A stretch of DNA of 11,142 nt from CAZBGR01 sp964491535. GTDB taxonomy: Bacteria > Bacillota_I > Bacilli_A > RF39 > UBA660. The notes below the pieces were generated by a model. That model was not told the origin of the DNA. It saw only the letters and a list, made by a program, of their open reading frames with translations, and made no database searches. A program made the translations under genes and the position numbers. Below, piece by piece: positions 7,271 to 11,142 of the stretch. Within the stretch, counting starts at the first letter, position 1. Every line of letters begins with the position of its first letter. The stretch spans positions 1-11,142 of the forward strand of contig CAZBGR010000023.1 in assembly GCA_964491535.1 (NCBI GenBank). The letters are read 5' to 3'.

Positions 7271-8563
7271 TTGACTAAAAACAAATTTATAACAAATGCT
7301 TTTATCTTATTAAGTGGAGCGATAATAACTAAAATATTAGGAATGATTATTAAAATTACAACTACTAGATATATAGGTCTTGAAGGAATTGGCTTATATA
7401 TGCTTATTTTACCTACTTTTATGTTGTTCATTAATATTACGACTTTTGGCTTTCCAGTAGCCATTTCTAAATTAGTAGCTGAAAATAAAAACAGAGGTCA
7501 AAAGATTATTTTTTCTGTTATTCCAGTATCTTTATTATTAAATATTATTTTATTAATCATTATTTATTTATTTAGTCCTTTAATTAGTAATTTATTACAT
7601 GATAGTAGAACCTACTATCCTTTATTATCTATCGCTTTTGTTTTACCCTTTATTAGCCTTTCTAGCATTATAAGAGGCTACTTCTTTGGTAAAGAAAAAA
7701 TGATTCCTCATTCCATTTCTCATATTTGTGAACAAATAATTAGACTTGTTTTAATTATTGTTTTAATCCCAATTTTATTAAAACAAAGTTTAGAAGTGGC
7801 TATTTCAGGAGTAGTCTTAGTTAACATTATAAGTGAATTAACTTCGATCATTATTCTTATTTTTTTTGTTCCTAAAAAAATAACAATGACTAAAAAAGAT
7901 ATTATGCCTGATAAAGAAATAATTAAAGATGTCTTAAACATCAGCATCCCTACTACTAGTGGCCGTCTAATTGGATCAATTGGTTATTTCTTTGAACCAA
8001 TTATTTTAACGGCTACTTTAGCTAAAATAGGCTATTCAAGCGTTTATATTATTAGTGAATATGGAATCATTAATGGTTATGTTTTACCTTTATTAATGAT
8101 GCCAGCCTTTTTTGCTCAAACCATATCATCACTGTTAATCCCTGTTATAAGTAAAGGTTATGTAAATAAAAAAATAACTTATGTAAAGCATAAGTTAAAA
8201 CAAGGTTTTGGATTATCTTTAGGAATAGGTTTATTAACAACCATTTTTTTTATAAGTAACCCTGATTTCTTTTTAAAAATAATTTATAATACCACTGCTG
8301 GTAATCAATATCTAAAAATAATGGCTCCTTTCTTTTTAATTTATTATTTACAAATTCCCCTTACTTCTACTTTATTAGCCGTTAATAAAGCTAAAGAAGC
8401 GATGATGAGCACCGTCATTGGCATGATTATTAAAATCTTATTATTATATTTATTATCCTTTTTAAAAATTGGTCTATATGCTCTTCTTATTGCCACTATT
8501 GTAAATATTTTTATTGTTACTATTTTTAACTATCTAAAATTAAGAAATGTATTTATTAATTAA
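7271..8563 (+). CDS. spoVB: SpoVB-type lipid flippase (MOP/PST superfamily)
   Basis: Polytopic membrane protein with about twelve hydrophobic helices across 430 residues, of the polysaccharide-transporter branch of the MOP exporters. SpoVB and its relatives flip lipid II or similar undecaprenyl-linked precursors across the membrane; SpoVB itself serves spore cortex synthesis. Diagnostic segments are IRGYFFGKEKMIPHSIS (134-150) followed by EQIIR (154-158), and the later SSLLIPVISKGY (286-297). It is shorter than Bacillus SpoVB (about 518 residues), suggesting fewer C-terminal helices. Position next to comN and a DUF421 gene supports the SpoVB call over other flippases, but a vegetative role is equally possible. 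The start is TTG at 7271, 5 bases after an AGGTG ribosome site; the next in-frame ATG is residue 25, inside the first helix region. It overlaps the convergent DUF421 gene by 4 bases. Confidence 0.88.
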   Translation: MTKNKFITNAFILLSGAIITKILGMIIKITTTRYIGLEGIGLYMLILPTFMLFINITTFGFPVAISKLVAENKNRGQKIIFSVIPVSLLLNIILLIIIYLFSPLISNLLHDSRTYYPLLSIAFVLPFISLSSIIRGYFFGKEKMIPHSISHICEQIIRLVLIIVLIPILLKQSLEVAISGVVLVNIISELTSIIILIFFVPKKITMTKKDIMPDKEIIKDVLNISIPTTSGRLIGSIGYFFEPIILTATLAKIGYSSVYIISEYGIINGYVLPLLMMPAFFAQTISSLLIPVISKGYVNKKITYVKHKLKQGFGLSLGIGLLTTIFFISNPDFFLKIIYNTTAGNQYLKIMAPFFLIYYLQIPLTSTLLAVNKAKEAMMSTVIGMIIKILLLYLLSFLKIGLYALLIATIVNIFIVTIFNYLKLRNVFIN

Positions 8564-8574
8564 TTTAACATTTC
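8544..8574. terminator. Weak inverted repeat at the spoVB/DUF421 convergent ends
   Basis: GAAATGT (8544-8550) and ACATTTC (8568-8574) are perfect inverted repeats, enclosing an A+T-rich stretch centred on the palindrome TTAATTAA that contains both overlapping stop codons. It is followed on the plus strand by ACTTTTCTTAAT. The inner part pairs imperfectly, so this is at best a weak bidirectional terminator. Confidence 0.3.
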
Positions 8575-9210
8575 ACTTTTCTTAATAATAAAAGTTTGAT
8601 CTCCTTTATAAAAAGCATAAAAAATATCATCTAAATTAAGATTATGACGCTTTAATAATTTTTTTAACCATCGTTCATTTTTATTTAACACTTTTAAAGT
8701 AAGAGTTTGAATCTGACCATCTAAAATCAAAGGGATAGGAAAAATAACTGTTTTTTGATGCTTTTTATAAATAAAAGTTGATAACTTCCCATTATTTTCT
8801 AAAATAGCATATTCAACCTCTTCAATACTTTTAATTCCCTTTTCTCTAAGTTGTAGTAATAAATCATCTAAATTATAACGCTGTTTAATCATTTCTTTAA
8901 AATTTAAATGACCTCGATTAATAATAAGTGATGGTTTACCATCAAAAATTGTTCTTAATTTAGGTATTTTAAGTGATAAATATGCAACTGCCATTTGCAT
9001 AAAAACTAAAAAAGAAATAGGAATAAGCGTATATAAGATTGATTTATCACTACTTTCAATACTTAAAGCTGTTAATTCAGCAATTAAAATAGATACAATT
9101 AAATCCATAATTCCTAATTGACCCACTTCTCTTTTCCCCATTATTCGATAAGTAGCGGCTATGAAAAAGTAAAAAAAAGTAATTTTAATAATTATAATAA
9201 CATAACTCAT
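8560..9210 (-). CDS. DUF421/YetF-type membrane protein
   Basis: A 216-residue protein with an N-terminal membrane part of about three helices (roughly 2-20, 34-50 and 58-80) and a C-terminal cytosolic domain, the layout of the DUF421 (YetF-like) family. Family signatures are RIMGKREVGQLGIMDL (22-37), IAELTALSIES (43-53), GKPSLIINRG (91-100), LREKGI (121-126) and EEVEYAILENNGKLS (130-144). The biochemical function of the family is not firmly established. A DUF421 gene (yrbG) sits beside spoVB in Bacillus, matching this context. The ATG at 9210 has an AGGTGATT ribosome site. The gene diverges from the TIGR04086 gene across a 74-base gap and ends overlapping the convergent spoVB gene by TTAA. 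Confidence 0.92.
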   Translation of the reverse strand: MSYVIIIIKITFFYFFIAATYRIMGKREVGQLGIMDLIVSILIAELTALSIESSDKSILYTLIPISFLVFMQMAVAYLSLKIPKLRTIFDGKPSLIINRGHLNFKEMIKQRYNLDDLLLQLREKGIKSIEEVEYAILENNGKLSTFIYKKHQKTVIFPIPLILDGQIQTLTLKVLNKNERWLKKLLKRHNLNLDDIFYAFYKGDQTFIIKKSEMLN

Positions 9211-9284
9211 CTAATCACCTATTTAAGTTATGGGCTAAGTAATAATTTTTTATACTAAGAATATATTTTAATGCAGGTGATATA

Positions 9285-9647
9285 ATGAAAAATTATTTTA
9301 AAGCTATCGCTTATACTTTTCTTTATCTTATTGTTTTAATCCTTTTATTAACTATGCTTCATTATTTTAATATTATTAATGACTCTTTATTAGATATTGG
9401 TAAATTAATAGCCGTTTTTATTTCATTATTTATAGGAGGCTTTAAAGTTTCTAAACAAGAACTTAAAAAAGGATGGTTAGCTGGCCTTAAATTATCTTTG
9501 ATGATTATTATAATCTTTTTTCTTTTATCACTATGTTTTAGTTTTAAAATAGGTTTAAGAACTCTTATTTATTATCTTATAATTATAACTTCAGCAATGA
9601 TGGGTAGCATAATTAAAATTAATAAAAAGGATAAAAGTAATAATTAA
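9285..9647 (+). CDS. TIGR04086 (YrzE-like) family membrane protein
   Basis: A 120-residue protein with four predicted membrane helices (about 8-28, 38-55, 69-88 and 92-112) and a lysine-rich C-terminal tail. The segment GGFKVSKQELKKGWLAGL (51-68) between helices 2 and 3 fits the conserved Gly-Gly loop and KGWLxG motif of TIGR04086 proteins, which occur between yajC and spoVB in Bacillus (YrzE). Function is unknown. The ATG at 9285 follows AGGTGAT (9275-9281). TATACT at 9251-9256 could be a -10 box but no convincing -35 lies upstream. The stop overlaps the convergent zinc-ribbon gene by TTAA. Confidence 0.85.
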   Translation: MKNYFKAIAYTFLYLIVLILLLTMLHYFNIINDSLLDIGKLIAVFISLFIGGFKVSKQELKKGWLAGLKLSLMIIIIFFLLSLCFSFKIGLRTLIYYLIIITSAMMGSIIKINKKDKSNN

Positions 9648-9883
9648 TCTCCCTTAGGTTCTTTATTTTCAGGTTCATCATTTAGATAACGATCTAATTC
9701 ACGATCTGTTCCATAATACATTATTGCTAAAACAACTATGACTCCAACTAAAACTAAAAAAACCATAATCGCAATTACCCATTTTATTGATATCCCTTTA
9801 AAATTGGTTTTTAATTCTTGACCACAATTAATACAAAAATCCTTTTGACTAACTAATTGTTGTTTGCAATTTGGACATTTCAT
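9644..9883 (-). CDS. Zinc-ribbon protein with a single membrane helix
   Basis: Small protein of 79 residues: an N-terminal zinc ribbon with four cysteines (C3, C6, C17, C20, as CPNC and CINC), one membrane helix at about 33-56, and an acidic C-terminal tail. The topology suggests a cytoplasmic zinc ribbon anchored in the membrane; partner and role are not visible. It sits immediately after tgt, where Firmicutes usually have yajC, but nothing in it resembles YajC apart from having one helix. I take the ATG at 9883, which overlaps the tgt stop as TGATG and lies 10 bases after AAAGGAG; a TTG three bases upstream (9886) is the alternative. The two genes are likely co-transcribed and translationally coupled. 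Confidence 0.82.
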   Translation of the reverse strand: MKCPNCKQQLVSQKDFCINCGQELKTNFKGISIKWVIAIMVFLVLVGVIVVLAIMYYGTDRELDRYLNDEPENKEPKGD

Positions 9884-11010
9884 CAATTACCATCTCCTTT
9901 TAAATTATTATATCTTGTAATAAAATTATTTTTAAAAGTTAAAAAATCTCCTCTTTTAATACTAACTCTTATATCTTCAGTTAACTTAATTAAAAAACGA
10001 AGATTATGAATTGATAACAAACGACTTCCCAAAGATTCTTTAGCTTTAATTAAATGATGAAGATAGGCCTTGGTGTACTGCTTACAAGTATAACAATCAC
10101 AATCCTTTTCAAGAGGCTTAAAATCTTCTTTAAATTTATTATTTCTTAAGTTTATTTTACCATCTTTAGTAAAAGCATTACCATGCCTTCCTAACCTAGT
10201 AGGTTGCACACAATCAAATAAATCAACTCCTCTTGATACCGCTTCAATAATATCAACTGGCTCACCGACTCCCATTAAATAACGAACTTTATCTTCGGGC
10301 AAATAAAAAATACTATCATTAATCATTTGATACATTGTTTTTTTATCTTCACCAACACTAACACCACCAATAGCATAACCATCAAAATTAAGTTTAACTA
10401 TATCAAGGGCACTTTGTTTTCTTAAAGCTTGATAAGCTCCCCCTTGAACTATTCCAAATAAAGCTTGTTTATTATTTAAATGAGCTTTTTTACCTCTTTT
10501 AGCCCATAATAAAGTTCTTTTGATACTTTTTTTCATATAATCATAAGATACTGGATAAGGAGGGCATTCATCAAAACTCATAATAATATCAGCCCCTAAT
10601 TTGTTTTGAATAGCAATAGATTTTTCAGGGGATAAAAATAATTTATTTCCATCTAAATGATTTTTAAAATAAACACCTTCATCAGTAATCTTTCTTCTAT
10701 CAGCTAGTGAAAAAACTTGAAAACCACCACTATCAGTTAAAATAGGTAAATCATAATTAATAAAGGAATGTAAACCACCCCCCTTTTCAATTATTTCTTC
10801 ACCTGGCCTTAACCATAAATGATAAGTATTACATAACATAATAGCACTTCCACAAGCCTTTACTTCTTCAGGAGATAATGTTTTTACTGAACCTAAAGTA
10901 CCAACCGGCATGAACATTGGAGTTTCAAAATCACCACGAGTCATTTTTAATAATCCATATCTAGCTTTACTAAATTTATCTTGATGCTTTAAAAAATATT
11001 TTAACTTCAT
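9883..11010 (-). CDS. tgt: tRNA-guanine transglycosylase (bacterial TGT)
   Basis: Cytoplasmic enzyme that swaps guanine-34 of GUN-anticodon tRNAs for preQ1, a step of queuosine synthesis. Its 375 residues cover the whole family length. Visible signatures: TPMFMPVGTLGSVKTL (30-45), NTYHLWLRPG (61-70), DSGGFQVFSL with catalytic Asp93 (93-102), SFDECPPYP with Asp147, GIVQGG (186-191), IGGVSVGE (214-221), GVDLFDCVQPTR with nucleophile Asp266, and the zinc ligands C304, C306, C309 and H335. The ATG at 11010 has an AAGGATG ribosome site, with a promoter just upstream. queA, the usual upstream partner, is not within the 132 bases available. The gene ends in TGA, overlapping the next start. Confidence 0.98.
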   Translation of the reverse strand: MKLKYFLKHQDKFSKARYGLLKMTRGDFETPMFMPVGTLGSVKTLSPEEVKACGSAIMLCNTYHLWLRPGEEIIEKGGGLHSFINYDLPILTDSGGFQVFSLADRRKITDEGVYFKNHLDGNKLFLSPEKSIAIQNKLGADIIMSFDECPPYPVSYDYMKKSIKRTLLWAKRGKKAHLNNKQALFGIVQGGAYQALRKQSALDIVKLNFDGYAIGGVSVGEDKKTMYQMINDSIFYLPEDKVRYLMGVGEPVDIIEAVSRGVDLFDCVQPTRLGRHGNAFTKDGKINLRNNKFKEDFKPLEKDCDCYTCKQYTKAYLHHLIKAKESLGSRLLSIHNLRFLIKLTEDIRVSIKRGDFLTFKNNFITRYNNLKGDGN

Positions 11011-11032
11011 TTTTAATCATCCTTACTTAATA

Positions 11033-11061
11033 AGTATATAATAAAAATAAAAAGTTTACAA
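11033..11061 (-). promoter_or_regulatory. Candidate sigma-A promoter for tgt
   Basis: Read on the minus strand: -35 TTGTAA (11056-11061, 4 of 6), a 17-base spacer and -10 TATACT (11033-11038, 5 of 6). The start would fall near 11026, leaving a leader of only about 16 bases, so no preQ1 riboswitch can precede tgt from this promoter. It suggests tgt is not simply the downstream part of a queA transcript here. Confidence 0.5.
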
Positions 11062-11086
11062 TTGCTATTTTATTAACATCGCATCT

Positions 11087-11140
11087 CTATGATTATCATA
11101 TGATAATGTCATAGTATGTTATCATTTGATTTTGTCACAG
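11087..11140. repeat. Dyad plus two 26-bp-period direct repeats upstream of tgt
   Basis: Two 22-base copies, 11093-11114 and 11119-11140, agree at 18 of 22 positions (pattern TTATCATWTGATWWTGTCAYAG by IUPAC code), separated by TATG, giving a 26-base period. The first copy contains the perfect palindrome TTATCATATGATAA (11093-11106). It is flanked by CTATGA (11087-11092) and TCATAG (11109-11114), which also pair, leaving a 2-base bulge. The array starts about 25 bases upstream of the tgt -35 and ends at the window edge, so its true length is unknown. Tandem operators, iterons or the fringe of a longer repeat are all possible. Confidence 0.55.
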
Positions 11141-11142
11141 TT

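Noticed and set aside
9211..9284. Sporulation-type promoters in the divergent DUF421/TIGR04086 gap
   Set aside because: TATACTA at 9251 is suggestive but no matching upstream element lies at the right distance on either strand.
9644..9883. Zinc-ribbon protein as a diverged YajC
   Set aside because: It has an N-terminal zinc ribbon before the helix and lacks the basic, glycine-containing domain that follows the helix in YajC.
11011..11032. preQ1 riboswitch before tgt
   Set aside because: The predicted leader is about 16 bases and shows no aptamer-like hairpin.
11087..11114. Fur/PerR-type box
   Set aside because: The heptads run in the opposite orientation (ATTATCA..TGATAAT instead of TGATAAT-N-ATTATCA), so it does not fit the known box.

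Overview
The window is strongly A+T-rich and looks like chromosomal DNA of a low-GC Gram-positive bacterium (Firmicutes/Bacillota, or a walled relative near the root of the Mollicutes). The main evidence is gene order: tgt, a TIGR04086/YrzE-like membrane protein, a DUF421 protein, a SpoVB-type flippase, ComN, SecDF, RelA, Dtd and HisS follow the order of the Bacillus tgt-to-hisS region. dtd and tgt both end in TGA and the enzymes are full length with TGG for tryptophan. The standard code therefore applies, which argues against Mycoplasma or Spiroplasma. A SpoVB-like flippase suggests spore-forming ancestry but does not prove sporulation. I cannot name the species.

Layout, left to right. At 73-618 (+) is an orphan five-helix membrane protein resembling DUF6512. 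It converges on hisS, and a 16-bp-stem hairpin at 616-654 overlaps both stop codons. From 7133 down to 648, on the minus strand, runs a tight run of genes: comN, secDF, relA, dtd, hisS. It has one plausible promoter upstream of comN and a second directly upstream of hisS. From 7271 to 9886 four small membrane-protein genes alternate in strand: spoVB (+), DUF421 (-), TIGR04086 (+), zinc-ribbon anchor (-). Each convergent pair overlaps by the four bases TTAA. tgt (-, 9883-11010) has its own promoter and is translationally coupled to the zinc-ribbon gene. The right edge, 11087-11142, holds a dyad and two copies of a 26-bp-period repeat that runs up to the window end.

Functionally this is a core-physiology region. 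Tgt and HisS serve tRNA modification and charging, Dtd proofreads D-aminoacyl-tRNA, RelA makes the stringent-response alarmone, SecDF drives late protein export, SpoVB moves lipid-linked cell-wall precursors, and ComN is a small post-transcriptional regulator. No gap exceeds 140 bases, and I see no tRNA, rRNA, CRISPR or mobile element.

I found no obvious new multi-gene system. The most notable signals are a Rel protein whose hydrolase domain has lost several catalytic residues while keeping the RFKD signature of bifunctional Rel enzymes, the repeat/dyad at the right edge, and local departures from Bacillus gene order (no yajC, recJ, apt or aspS where expected).
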